From positions 1 through 64,000 of the forward strand of contig NZ_JBHYFK010000004.1 of the NCBI RefSeq assembly GCF_051859565.1: DNA of 64,000 bases, written 5' to 3'. The notes below the pieces were generated by a model, which was given only the letters and a program-made list of their open reading frames with translations, searched no databases and was not told where the DNA came from. The DNA comes from Glycocaulis sp051859565 (GTDB lineage: Bacteria > Pseudomonadota > Alphaproteobacteria > Caulobacterales > Maricaulaceae). Below are positions 7,655 through 15,583 of the stretch, piece by piece (the stretch's first letter is position 1; every line of letters starts with the position of its first letter). The translations under genes were made by a program, and so were the position numbers.

Positions 7655-8800
7655 TCAGCCGGCAACCAGATTGACCAGGGCGCTCATCGCGCGGGAGACC
7701 ATGCCCTGCCGGCGCACTTCGCTGGCGGCTTCCAGCGGGTATTCGCGCGTGCGGCCATCGGGCATGGTGATGACAAGGCGCGCCACTTCATCGCCTTCAG
7801 AAACTGGCGCGGTCAGCGGGCCGTCATAGACGATCTCGGCGCGCATCCGGTCGCGCTCACGCCGGTGCATCGCCGCGCGAATGGGCGCAGTAGTGCGCAA
7901 GGAGACGTTGCGCGCCGTGCCCATATAAACGTCTGCCGCACCGATCTCTGCGCCCGCCTCAGCAAGGTCGACCATCACGAAGTCAGAGAAAGCAGCCCGC
8001 ATCAGGCGTTCGGCCTCGTTGGCGCGATCACGCATGGACTGGGCCCCGTTGAACACGATGATGCGGCGCTCCCCGCTACGCTGTGCTGACGCAGTCAGGC
8101 CATAACCAGCCTGGCTGGTATGGCCTGTTTTCAGGCCGTCGGCCCCTTCAAAAACGCCCAGCAGCGGATTGCGGTTCGCCTGCCTTATACCATTATAGGT
8201 GAAGGTCGTTTCGCTATATAAAGCATAGTATTGTGGGTGGTTCCTGATTATGTGGGCCGCCAGACGGGCCAGGTCTTCTGCCGAGATGACGTGGCCGTCT
8301 GCCGGCAGGCCGGTCGAGTTGCGGAAGCTGGCCGTTTCCAGACCGATTTCGCGCGCACGGCGCGTCATCATGTCGGCAAAGGCCTCCTCGCTGCCGCCAA
8401 TCGCTTCGGCGACCACGATGCAGGCATCATTGCCCGACTGGACGATGATGCCGCGCAGCAGGTCGTCCACGCGTGCTCGGCTATTGACCTCCAGAAACAT
8501 GGTGGAGCCCCCCGACGCCGCCCCGCCCTCGCGCCAGGCGCGTACGCTGACAGGCAGTTCGTCGTCGAGCGAGAGCGTGCCGGCTTCGAGCGCCTCGAAC
8601 ACCATGAGCGCTGTCATCAGCTTGCTCATTGAGGAGGGCGGCATGGGTTCGCTGCCGTCTTTCGAGAACAGGACTTCTCCGGTCTCATAATCCATGATGA
8701 CGGCGTGGCTGGCCGATGTCTGGAAGACAGGCTCCTGCGCGGCAGCAACACCGCCAAAAACGAGAAACAGACCGGCAAGTGCGGTAGCGAGACGGACCAT
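7655..8800 (-). CDS. D-alanyl-D-alanine carboxypeptidase (PBP5/6 type)
   Basis: This 381-residue protein has a cleavable signal peptide (about residues 1-21, ending VAAAQE). The three serine-penicillin-binding motifs are present: S57-M-S-K60, SGN in VQSGNDACIV, and KTG in DGLKTGHTSQAGYG. A C-terminal beta-rich PBP5 domain follows, ending in an amphipathic stretch (MVSRAMSALVNLVAG) that could anchor it to the membrane. It trims the terminal D-Ala from peptidoglycan stem peptides in the periplasm. The neighbours tmk and rlpA fit the conserved order. The symbol could be dacF or dacC; I leave it open. Confidence 0.95.
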   Translation of the reverse strand: MVRLATALAGLFLVFGGVAAAQEPVFQTSASHAVIMDYETGEVLFSKDGSEPMPPSSMSKLMTALMVFEALEAGTLSLDDELPVSVRAWREGGAASGGSTMFLEVNSRARVDDLLRGIIVQSGNDACIVVAEAIGGSEEAFADMMTRRAREIGLETASFRNSTGLPADGHVISAEDLARLAAHIIRNHPQYYALYSETTFTYNGIRQANRNPLLGVFEGADGLKTGHTSQAGYGLTASAQRSGERRIIVFNGAQSMRDRANEAERLMRAAFSDFVMVDLAEAGAEIGAADVYMGTARNVSLRTTAPIRAAMHRRERDRMRAEIVYDGPLTAPVSEGDEVARLVITMPDGRTREYPLEAASEVRRQGMVSRAMSALVNLVAG

Positions 8801-8895
8801 CGCGGCTCTCCAGCATCAGCAGCTAAATAGGGGCAACCCATAAAACCGTGCGCCGGGCCTGCCGTCCAGACGGGCGCACAGGTTCAAGAGGCGGT

Positions 8896-9456
8896 TCAGT
8901 TGACGGCGCCGCGCGCGCTGGCGGTGTTGCGCCGGGGCAGAAAGCCTGAAACGGCGGCCCGGTCGCGCGGATCGGCGGGTCCGAACGCTTCCACCCTCAC
9001 CTCCGCCAGACCATCTTCGATAAGGCCGAGTAGCCGGGCGGCGGCCCGGCTGAGATCCACGATCCGTCCCTCGACAAAGGGGCCGCGATCATTGATGCGG
9101 ACCACCACGCTCTGGCCGGTATCAATGCGGGTTACGCGGGCAAGGCTGCGCAGGGGCAATTCTGGGTGCGCCGCCGTCAGCGCATGCATGTCATACACCT
9201 CGCCGCTGGCCGTCAGGCGCCCGTGAAAGCGTTCGCCATACCAGGACGCCAGCCCCGTTTCGCTGTGACGTGCCGGCTGGGTAAAGGGGTCAGGCGCAGG
9301 GCTGCCGGCAACCGCCACTACGTGGACCGGGCTGGCCGCAGGCAAGACGTTGGCTGACGCTCCGAGCGTGTCAGCGGTCTGCGAACACGCTGTCACCATC
9401 AGACCCGCAATAGCGGCCATTACGCCTGTGAAGAGATTGCGCGTTGACAAGATCAT
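8896..9456 (-). CDS. rlpA: RlpA-like septal lipoprotein (double-psi beta barrel)
   Basis: This 186-residue lipoprotein has a lipobox LMVTAC with Cys24. The core reads ETGLASWYGERFHGR, ASGEVYDMHALTAAHP and VVVRINDRGPFVEGRIVDLS, the classic RlpA double-psi beta-barrel motifs. RlpA proteins bind or cleave denuded glycan strands at the septum. There is no C-terminal SPOR domain, so this is a short form. It is the first gene of the operon that continues into the carboxypeptidase, tmk and holB. Confidence 0.93.
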   Translation of the reverse strand: MILSTRNLFTGVMAAIAGLMVTACSQTADTLGASANVLPAASPVHVVAVAGSPAPDPFTQPARHSETGLASWYGERFHGRLTASGEVYDMHALTAAHPELPLRSLARVTRIDTGQSVVVRINDRGPFVEGRIVDLSRAAARLLGLIEDGLAEVRVEAFGPADPRDRAAVSGFLPRRNTASARGAVN

Positions 9457-9554
9457 CGGCCATCCTTGCGCCCTGCCCGCCTGGAGGCACTGTCACTAGC
9501 AGGGACAGCGCAGCCCGGCAATCGGCCAGATGACCGGATCTGCCCCGGATGGCA

Positions 9555-10118
9555 TCAGGCCGCAGTGCCCGCGGCCTGCTCCTTGGCCTGCCGCTTTTCT
9601 TGGCCAGAAAATTCGAGATCCTTGTGGCGGCGGCGGTCTGGTCCGGTGAAGCTCTTCGAGCGCACGAAGGGACGCGGCGCGTTGATGACTTCGGCGATCC
9701 GGTTCCAAAGGTCACGCGCCGTCACCGGCTTGACGCAAACCTCGGTCACGCCCGCATCACGCGCCGCGATGACACGCGAACGTTCGGTAAAGCCGGTAAT
9801 CATGATGATAGGGATCATCTGCTGGTTATGGTCGCGCCCGGTGCGCACCAGGCGCGTGAACTCTATCCCGTCGAGAATGGGCATGTTGTAGTCCAGCAGC
9901 ACGAAGTCATACGGACGCGTCCGGATAAGCTCCAGTGCCTCTACGGCGCCACGCACCTCGTCCACATGGCGTATGCCGAAACTGTTGAGGACGGTCCGCA
10001 GGATCGAGGCCATGTGCGTGTTGTCGTCCACAACAAGGACACGCAACACTTCCAGCCTTCTGCGCTCTCCCGCACTATTTTCCGGCAACGCCCCACACTC
10101 CGGTCGATCTTCAGCCAA
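9555..10118 (-). CDS. Single-domain response regulator with basic C-terminal tail
   Basis: This protein has up to 187 residues. A receiver domain spans about residues 24-150: acidic pair D31-D32 in LVVDDNTHM, phosphoacceptor D76 in FVLLDYNMP, a Thr in IIMITGF and Lys in VCVKPVT. The last 35 residues are basic and Gln/Lys-rich (FTGPDRRRHKDLEFSGQ) with no recognisable output domain. No histidine kinase is adjacent. The true start may be nearer the receiver (about residue 22), since the first 20 residues look unconserved. It could be a CheY-like adaptor; the partner is unknown. Confidence 0.8.
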   Translation of the reverse strand: MAEDRPECGALPENSAGERRRLEVLRVLVVDDNTHMASILRTVLNSFGIRHVDEVRGAVEALELIRTRPYDFVLLDYNMPILDGIEFTRLVRTGRDHNQQMIPIIMITGFTERSRVIAARDAGVTEVCVKPVTARDLWNRIAEVINAPRPFVRSKSFTGPDRRRHKDLEFSGQEKRQAKEQAAGTAA

Positions 10119-10225
10119 CCTAGGCGGGCATTGCTGAATAAACGGTTGCAGAACTGGCCAGCTCGCATTTGCGTCCGGAGGCTGAATGCGCCCATGATGG
10201 CGGCTAAACTTGGAAAGGACGCGAC

Positions 10226-10795
10226 ATGAGACGGTTTGCCTTGCTTGCGGGCGCTGGAATGACCCTGGGGCTGGCCGCTCCGGCAGCAGCTGGGGATGGG
10301 TTCTGGGACCGGCTGAACGCGCTGTGCGGACAGGCCTTTGAGGGCGAATTGGTGCGCGCGCCTGAGGGCGATACCAGCTTTGAGGCCCAGGCCCTGTTCA
10401 TGCATGTGCGCGCCTGCGAGGAGAACCGTATCCGCATCCCGTTCGTAGTGGGTGATGATTTGTCGCGCACCTGGGTGCTGACGCGCCATGATGATGGCCG
10501 TATCGAGCTGCGCCACGATCATCGCCATGATGATGGCAGCGATGATGATGTGACCATGTATGGCGGCTTTTCGCCCAGCGAAGGCGGGCCGCACGGGCGC
10601 ATCTTCCCGGCCGATGACCAGACCATTGGCGTCATCCCCGGCTCCTGGCCGAATGTGTGGATGATGGAGGTCCATCCCGGCGAGCGCTTTGTCTATTTCG
10701 TCCAGCGCCTCGGCACCGAGCGCGCCTTCCGGGTGGAGTTCGACCTGTCAGAAGCGGTGGATGCGCCCCCTGCGCCGTGGGGCTGGGAGGACTAG
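10226..10795 (+). CDS. Secreted protein of unknown function
   Basis: This 189-residue protein has a clear signal peptide (MRRFALLAGAGMTLGLAAPAAA, cut after about residue 22). Two cysteines (ALCGQAF and RACEENR) could pair in the periplasm. The middle is His/Asp-rich (RHDDGRIELRHDHRHDDGSD) and a conserved-looking block YGGFSPSEGGPHGRIFPADD follows. I do not recognise a named domain. It stands alone, followed by tRNA-Ser. Start chosen at the ATG 17 bases after AAAGGA. Confidence 0.7.
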   Translation: MRRFALLAGAGMTLGLAAPAAAGDGFWDRLNALCGQAFEGELVRAPEGDTSFEAQALFMHVRACEENRIRIPFVVGDDLSRTWVLTRHDDGRIELRHDHRHDDGSDDDVTMYGGFSPSEGGPHGRIFPADDQTIGVIPGSWPNVWMMEVHPGERFVYFVQRLGTERAFRVEFDLSEAVDAPPAPWGWED

Positions 10796-10907
10796 GCATC
10801 CGCCCCTGCCCTGCCGCCCGGCGGCGGGGCAGATGCGGCGGCAGGACCGCAGCGGGCAATTGCGCTTGCGGCACGGCGCGGTAAGCGGCTAAACGATGCG
10901 CGCCGCC

Positions 10908-10997
10908 GGAGGGGTGGCCGAGTGGTTTAAGGCACCGGTCTTGAAAACCGGCGTGCGGGAAACCGTACCGTGGGTTCGAATCCCACCCCCTCCGCCA
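10908..10997 (+). tRNA. tRNA-Ser (anticodon TGA)
   Basis: The cloverleaf has acceptor stem GGAGGGG/CCCCTCC, anticodon stem CCGGT/ACCGG with loop CTTGAAA (anticodon TGA, reads UCA), a long variable arm and a T arm GGGTTCGAATCCC. CCA is encoded at 10995-10997. The 90-nt length and long variable arm are those of class II serine tRNAs. Confidence 0.97.
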
Positions 10998-11043
10998 TTT
11001 TTGCGTTTTGAAAACGCAGGCTACTTCTCGGCACAATAGAAGA

Positions 11044-11071
11044 AGGCCGCGCCCCCGTAGGTACGCGGCCT
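11044..11071 (-). terminator. Possible terminator of the PRC-barrel gene
   Basis: The stem is AGGCCGCG/CGCGGCCT with a 12-base loop. Read on the minus strand it is followed by TTCTTCTATT, a moderate T-rich run, 20 bases after the PRC-barrel stop codon. Confidence 0.5.
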
Positions 11072-11090
11072 CCTCATCAACCCGTGTTCA

Positions 11091-11450
11091 TTAGTTTTCG
11101 TATTTAGGCATCGCCTTGAGCTGGTCTTCGGTGGCGTTCAGATAAACCCGCACATCCGAGCCATCCTTTTCGCGCAATACGACAAGGCTGCTGAACGGGA
11201 CCGCAACGGGGTGCGTGCCCATGCCCAGAAAACCGCCGACATCAATAACGGCATGGGTCAGCTTGCCGTCCGGCCCGAGCTTCAGGGAGCTGATCGAGCC
11301 AACCGAATCGTCATCGCGGCCGTAGACTTTGGCACCGTCCACATCATCGGTGCTCAGATCATGAACATGCGCGGACAGATATCCCTGCCGGGAGAATGTG
11401 TGGGTGTCAGCGCCAGGCGTGTGGTGCGGCCGTTCGGAGGCGTGGGTCAT
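11091..11450 (-). CDS. PRC-barrel domain protein, probable general-stress protein
   Basis: This 119-residue protein is counted from the ATG at 11450, which has GGAGATC seven bases upstream; the longer open frame to 11591 is rejected. The PRC-barrel core reads DGAKVYGRDDDSVGSISSLK, then THAVIDVGGFLGMGTHPVAVPF and REKDGSDVRVYLNATEDQLK. Proteins of this type are small, soluble, strongly stress-induced in alphaproteobacteria and of unknown biochemical role. A candidate EcfG promoter lies upstream (11488-11510). It is divergent from the baeRF-like gene. Confidence 0.85.
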   Translation of the reverse strand: MTHASERPHHTPGADTHTFSRQGYLSAHVHDLSTDDVDGAKVYGRDDDSVGSISSLKLGPDGKLTHAVIDVGGFLGMGTHPVAVPFSSLVVLREKDGSDVRVYLNATEDQLKAMPKYEN

Positions 11451-11487
11451 TGTGATCTCCTTGATCCGGGTTAAGGGTGCTCCAGAA

Positions 11488-11510
11488 CAGCGCCAGGCGC
11501 GCAATGTTCC
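11488..11510 (-). promoter_or_regulatory. Candidate EcfG (general stress) promoter
   Basis: On the minus strand GGAAC (11510-11506) is followed after 17 bases by GTT (11488-11486). The alphaproteobacterial EcfG consensus is GGAAC-N16/17-CGTT; here the base before GTT is T. It sits about 40 bases upstream of the PRC-barrel start, the right distance for a short leader. Confidence 0.55.
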
Positions 11511-11667
11511 CTTGAGCCCTTCCTTAATTACAGCGGGCGGGTGGATTGGGGCCCGAACCGAACCAAAAGCAGCTCCCGACCGCGACTTCATGGGCTTGCG
11601 GCGCGGTCATGCGCTATACACATGGGTGAAGGCCATTCTCCCTCGAACCAATGCAAGGAAAGACTGA

Positions 11668-12789
11668 ATGCTCCACGTCGATCTCCCTACCCGCGCCGAC
11701 ATCGCCAGGCTCAATGGCGTTCGCAGTGATGCCTGCGTGTCGATCTATCTTGAGACCACACCGCTGACGCAGGACAGCGGCGCATCGCTCATCAAACTCG
11801 GCAATCTGGCGAAGAAGGCACGCGATCAGCTGGAGACAGCCGGGTTCGACAAGCGGCGTCTGGCGGCGCTGATGGAGCAGATCGAAGCGGTGGAAGCCGA
11901 TGAGGAGTTCTGGCGCCTGCAGGCCAACAGCCTTGCCATTCTGGCCACGCCCGACCAGCTGCAGACCTTCCGGCTGGCAAGCCATCTGACCTCCATGGTG
12001 GAGGTATCTGACCGGTTTCATCTCAAGCCCTTGCTGCGCGCGGTCACCTTCCCCCATTCGGCATATATCCTGGCGTTGTCGGAGAATGCGGTGCGTCTGG
12101 TGGAGGTGCATGCCGACCTGCCGCCAGCAACGATCAAAATCGATAATTTGCCGAAGGACGCGGCGAGCTCTGCGGGCAAGTCCACGCTCAATGACCGCTC
12201 GGCCAGCGGACGCATTCACGGCTCAGAGGGGCAGAATGTCCGATTCCAGCAATACGCCCGCAAGGTAGACGCCGCGCTGCGCCCCTTCCTTTCGGGGCGT
12301 GAAACGCCGCTGATCCTGGCCGCGACCGGACGGCTGGCGTCTGTATTCCGCTCTGTGTGCAGCTATCCCCACCTGCTTCCCGACGGCATTGAGGACAGCC
12401 CCGACCGCATCACGGATGGCGAGCTTGCGCAGTCGGCACGCAGCGTCCTGGACGCCGAATATGCGCGGGAGATCAAGCAGATCAAAGCGCTCTATGACAA
12501 GCGCGCCGGGGATGGCCGGGCGACGGCAGATGTGTCGGATGCCGCCCGCGCGGCCACGTTTGGTGCAATTCACACGCTGCTGGTCGATATCGATTCCGTC
12601 ATTGCCGGCACCGTTGATGACGAGACCGGCGCAGTGAGCTTTGCCAAAGAGGCAAGCACGCAGACCTACGGCGTTGTCGACGAGATTGCCGGACGGGCGC
12701 TGGCCAGCGGCGCACGGGTTCTGGGTGTCCGCAGGAGCGATCTGCCCGGTGGCGGCGACATGGCGGCGATATTGCGCTTCGCCGTGTAA
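11668..12789 (+). CDS. baeRF-like protein (archaeo-eukaryotic release factor superfamily)
   Basis: This 373-residue soluble protein has features of the bacterial aeRF1-like families: an N-terminal CVSIYLETTPL segment, a central LLRAVTFPHSAYILALSENAVRLVEV block, KVDAALRPFLSGRETPLILAAT, and a C-terminal GAIHTLLVDIDSVI and ASGARVLGVRRSDLPGGGDMAAILRF region like the eL30-type domain. Family members are predicted ribosome-associated stress proteins; no GGQ-like motif was found. It is divergent from a PRC-barrel stress gene, which fits that idea. Assignment is by overall resemblance. Confidence 0.7.
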   Translation: MLHVDLPTRADIARLNGVRSDACVSIYLETTPLTQDSGASLIKLGNLAKKARDQLETAGFDKRRLAALMEQIEAVEADEEFWRLQANSLAILATPDQLQTFRLASHLTSMVEVSDRFHLKPLLRAVTFPHSAYILALSENAVRLVEVHADLPPATIKIDNLPKDAASSAGKSTLNDRSASGRIHGSEGQNVRFQQYARKVDAALRPFLSGRETPLILAATGRLASVFRSVCSYPHLLPDGIEDSPDRITDGELAQSARSVLDAEYAREIKQIKALYDKRAGDGRATADVSDAARAATFGAIHTLLVDIDSVIAGTVDDETGAVSFAKEASTQTYGVVDEIAGRALASGARVLGVRRSDLPGGGDMAAILRFAV

Positions 12790-12820
12790 TCTGCTGCGGG
12801 CTGATCGCAACCCCAAAAAA

Positions 12821-12846
12821 AGGCCTGCACGGCGACGTGCAGGCCT
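12821..12846. terminator. Bidirectional rho-independent terminator
   Basis: The stem AGGCCTGCAC/GTGCAGGCCT with loop GGCGAC is flanked by a run of A on the left and T5 on the right, so it can end transcripts from the baeRF-like gene (+) and from the TonB receptor (-). Confidence 0.9.
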
Positions 12847-12890
12847 TTTTCCGTTCTGCCTTGACCCGAAGGGGAACAGGTCAGTTCAGG

Positions 12891-12956
12891 AACAAGCCGT
12901 TTGAGAACCGGCGCTTTGGGTCCGTCGGGATGGGCGCCGGCCGCAAACGGCTTGTT
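12891..12956. repeat. Long imperfect hairpin downstream of TonB receptor
   Basis: Outer arms AACAAGCCGTTTG (12891-12903) and CAAACGGCTTGTT (12944-12956) are perfectly complementary over 13 bp. A nested stem CCGGCGC/GCGCCGG (12908-12914, 12934-12940) lies within. No T tract follows. It lies between the receptor stop and the terminator at 12821-12846 and would form a 66-nt RNA hairpin at the 3' end of the receptor message. Confidence 0.7.
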
Positions 12957-13012
12957 GCCAGACGGCAGGACCAGCCTTGCAGCCAGCCCTGCCCCCTGAT
13001 TACGCGCGCATT

Positions 13013-15466
13013 CTAGAAATCGTAGCTGAGGCCGAGATAGTAGTAGCCGCCACTGGTTCCGAATACGGAGTGGTTGTCATAGATCATGCCCATCATATCC
13101 AGGGCTGCCGAACGGCCGGGCGGGTAGGTGTTACCCAGATTGCGCCCGCCAAGCGTGACCGTGACGTTTTCAAAGCCGCGATAGCGCACTTCGGCGTCGT
13201 AGAGCACTTCAGCATCACGCGGCAGGAAGTTCGTCGCGCCATCCAGGCGGCGCCACGTGCCGTAATACACCGCACGGCCCATCAGCTCGAAGTCCGCCAC
13301 GGTGTGGGTGAGCGTGATATTGGAGCGCCAGCGCGGCGTGCCACGTTCAAACTCCTGCACTTTCGCCGGTGAGAACACACCCGCCGGGTCTGAACGCAGG
13401 CTCTGCTCGTTATAGTTGGTCGCCAGGCTCAGATTGGTTGTCTGGCCGTTGTTCCAGTCGAACAGGTAGGACGCGACGAGGTCAAAGCCGCGCACCCGCG
13501 TGTCCAGACGGTTCTGGAAGTAGCGCACGGTCTGCACGCTGCCGCCATTGGGGTAACCCAGAGCGGCCAGCTGGGCACGCTGGGTTGCATTGGTGGTGAT
13601 GGAGTCGTTCAGCAGGAGGCGGTCATCCACGTCGATCTGGTAGAAGTCGAGCGTGGCGGACAGCGCGCCGGCCGTCATGACAAAGCCGCCGGAAATGCTG
13701 GTGGAGGTTTCCGGAACCAGCGGGGTGGAGCCGAAGATCTGGGCTTCAGCCGAACCCGGCACCAGAACGGCGTCGAGTACGAAATCACCCATGTTCAGCT
13801 GCGAGGTCTGGCTCTGGCCGAAGAGCTGGCCGGCAGCCGGAGCCCGGAAGCCCGTGCTGACCGCGCCGCGAATGGCGAAATTGTCGGTCAGGTCGTAACG
13901 GGTCGCCAGTTTGTAGCTGAGATTGTCACCGAACGCTTCATAGTCTTCAAAGCGCAGTGCAGCCGCAAAGCTCCAGCGGTTCGTGATATCGGCTTCCACC
14001 TCCAGATAGGCGGCGATGGAGTCGGTCTCGAACTCACCGGCAGCGTCCGGGCTGAAGCCCTGGAAGCCGTTGGCGCCCACGGGAAGATCGCGAAGCGGCC
14101 CGATACGGTAGGACGCCGGATCGCCCACGCCGATCGTGTAGGCCTCGTTGCGGTAGCTCAGACCGCCAAAGAAGAACAGATCGCTGGCAAAGGCCGCAAC
14201 GCCGAAGGATTTGTAGAAGTCCGCATTCAGCTGGTATTCGCGCTGACGCAGGCTGCCCGGACGGAAGCTGGTCGGCGAATCCACGCCCATGGAGGCGTTG
14301 ATGGTGTTGGAGATGCGGTAATCGATCTCGTTCTGACCCCAGCGGGCCGAGACATCCCAGCCGAAGCTGTCAGACTCTTCACGGCGCACACCGATCACGG
14401 TCGAGAAATCGGTCTGCTCACCGCCGAACATCGGCACGTAGCCGCCCGGATAGATCGCGGCGAGGTCAAAAGCTTCCGGGTGGGCCGGCGTGCCCTGGAA
14501 GGCCGACGGCGCATAGGTGGCGTGACGGCCAAGGCCGCCCGCAGCCTGGGACTGGCGGTAAACGAAGCCGACTTCACTGTCCGTGAACGCCGCGTTGCCG
14601 AACAGATAGGCGTCCATGCCATTGCCCAGATCCAGACCGGCATTCCACGATGTCTTGATCGCGCTGTAGGCCGGGTCGCCCAGATTGATGGGGTGCAGCG
14701 GGACGTTCTGTACGCCCTGCGCGCGCAGCGCCTCGGCACCGGCGTGCGGACCGTGACGATAGGTGCCACTTTCCTCAGTCACCTGGAAGGACAGGTTGAT
14801 GAAGCCATTGGCTGTCAGCGGCAGACCGATATTGCCCTGCAGGTCCAGCACGTCGCCGCCATCATAGAACCGGCCGGCATGGGCGCTGATCGTCGCGCCC
14901 TCATTGCTGTCACGCAGATTCATGTTGATGACGCCGGCGATGGCGTCCGAGCCATATTGTGCCGAGGCGCCGTCACGCAGCACCTCAATCGAGCCCAGCG
15001 CGATCGGCGGGATCATGTTGAAGTCCTGCCCTTGCGAGCCGGACGTGGTAGCGTGGCCGGTACCGATCTGTACCACCGACGAGCGGTGACGGCGCTGGCC
15101 GTTCAGCAGAAGCAGAACGTGGTCAGCCGGCGATGCACGCAGCGTGGCCGGACGTACGAAGGACGAACCATCGTTCAGCGGCAGGCGCTGGACGTTAAAG
15201 GCCGGAACGGACGTGCGCAGCGCGTCGTTGACGTCGACATAACCCGTCGAGACAAGCTCGTCCGGCGAGATGACGTCGATTGGCACAAGGCTCTGGGTGT
15301 CGGTGCGGCCCTGACGGCGGGTACCCGTCGTCACGGTGATGACTTCGACCTGTGAGCGTGCAGATGCGTCGTTGGGCGCCTGGGCCATGACGGCCGGAGC
15401 CAGCCCTGTAACGCTCGCGGTGGCCAGCGCCACCATCCCCGCCTGGGCGAGCAATGTTTTTTTCAT
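13013..15466 (-). CDS. TonB-dependent outer-membrane receptor (accessory nutrient locus)
   Basis: This protein has about 817 residues from the ATG at 15466 (GGGGAA upstream; an ATG at 15487 is less likely). After a signal peptide ending VMAQA there is a plug domain with SLVPIDVISPDELVSTGYVD, LLLLNGQRRHRSS and VEVLRDGASAQYGSDAIAGV-like sequence. A 22-strand beta-barrel follows, with the final residues LGLSYDF and a terminal Phe as expected for BamA recognition. It imports an unknown substrate using TonB energy. Its upstream region carries operator A of the XRE-cupin regulator encoded two genes away. The neighbouring dipeptidase-like protein and aldehyde dehydrogenase suggest a peptide or amino-acid-derived substrate. 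Confidence 0.92.
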   Translation of the reverse strand: MKKTLLAQAGMVALATASVTGLAPAVMAQAPNDASARSQVEVITVTTGTRRQGRTDTQSLVPIDVISPDELVSTGYVDVNDALRTSVPAFNVQRLPLNDGSSFVRPATLRASPADHVLLLLNGQRRHRSSVVQIGTGHATTSGSQGQDFNMIPPIALGSIEVLRDGASAQYGSDAIAGVINMNLRDSNEGATISAHAGRFYDGGDVLDLQGNIGLPLTANGFINLSFQVTEESGTYRHGPHAGAEALRAQGVQNVPLHPINLGDPAYSAIKTSWNAGLDLGNGMDAYLFGNAAFTDSEVGFVYRQSQAAGGLGRHATYAPSAFQGTPAHPEAFDLAAIYPGGYVPMFGGEQTDFSTVIGVRREESDSFGWDVSARWGQNEIDYRISNTINASMGVDSPTSFRPGSLRQREYQLNADFYKSFGVAAFASDLFFFGGLSYRNEAYTIGVGDPASYRIGPLRDLPVGANGFQGFSPDAAGEFETDSIAAYLEVEADITNRWSFAAALRFEDYEAFGDNLSYKLATRYDLTDNFAIRGAVSTGFRAPAAGQLFGQSQTSQLNMGDFVLDAVLVPGSAEAQIFGSTPLVPETSTSISGGFVMTAGALSATLDFYQIDVDDRLLLNDSITTNATQRAQLAALGYPNGGSVQTVRYFQNRLDTRVRGFDLVASYLFDWNNGQTTNLSLATNYNEQSLRSDPAGVFSPAKVQEFERGTPRWRSNITLTHTVADFELMGRAVYYGTWRRLDGATNFLPRDAEVLYDAEVRYRGFENVTVTLGGRNLGNTYPPGRSAALDMMGMIYDNHSVFGTSGGYYYLGLSYDF

Positions 15467-15516
15467 GATATTCCCCGATTCATTCATCGACAGTGATGTC
15501 GGATGAGTTGTCAGCC

Positions 15517-15558
15517 GATCATCTAAAAAATTTCCTATCGTAAATATTTTAGATGATC
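15517..15558. promoter_or_regulatory. Nested operator palindrome A, upstream of TonB receptor
   Basis: Core TTTCCTATCGTAAA (15531-15544) is centred exactly inside a 12-bp outer inverted repeat, GATCATCTAAAA/TTTTAGATGATC. The core differs at one position from the reverse complement of core C at 17566. It lies about 65 bases upstream of the receptor start. Confidence 0.75.
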
Positions 15559-15583
15559 AAGCCCGGTGTCATCAAATCGTCAA

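Noticed and set aside
9941..10675. Open frame of 244 codons on the minus strand
   Set aside because: It overlaps the response regulator and the secreted protein in other frames and has no recognisable domain or signal.
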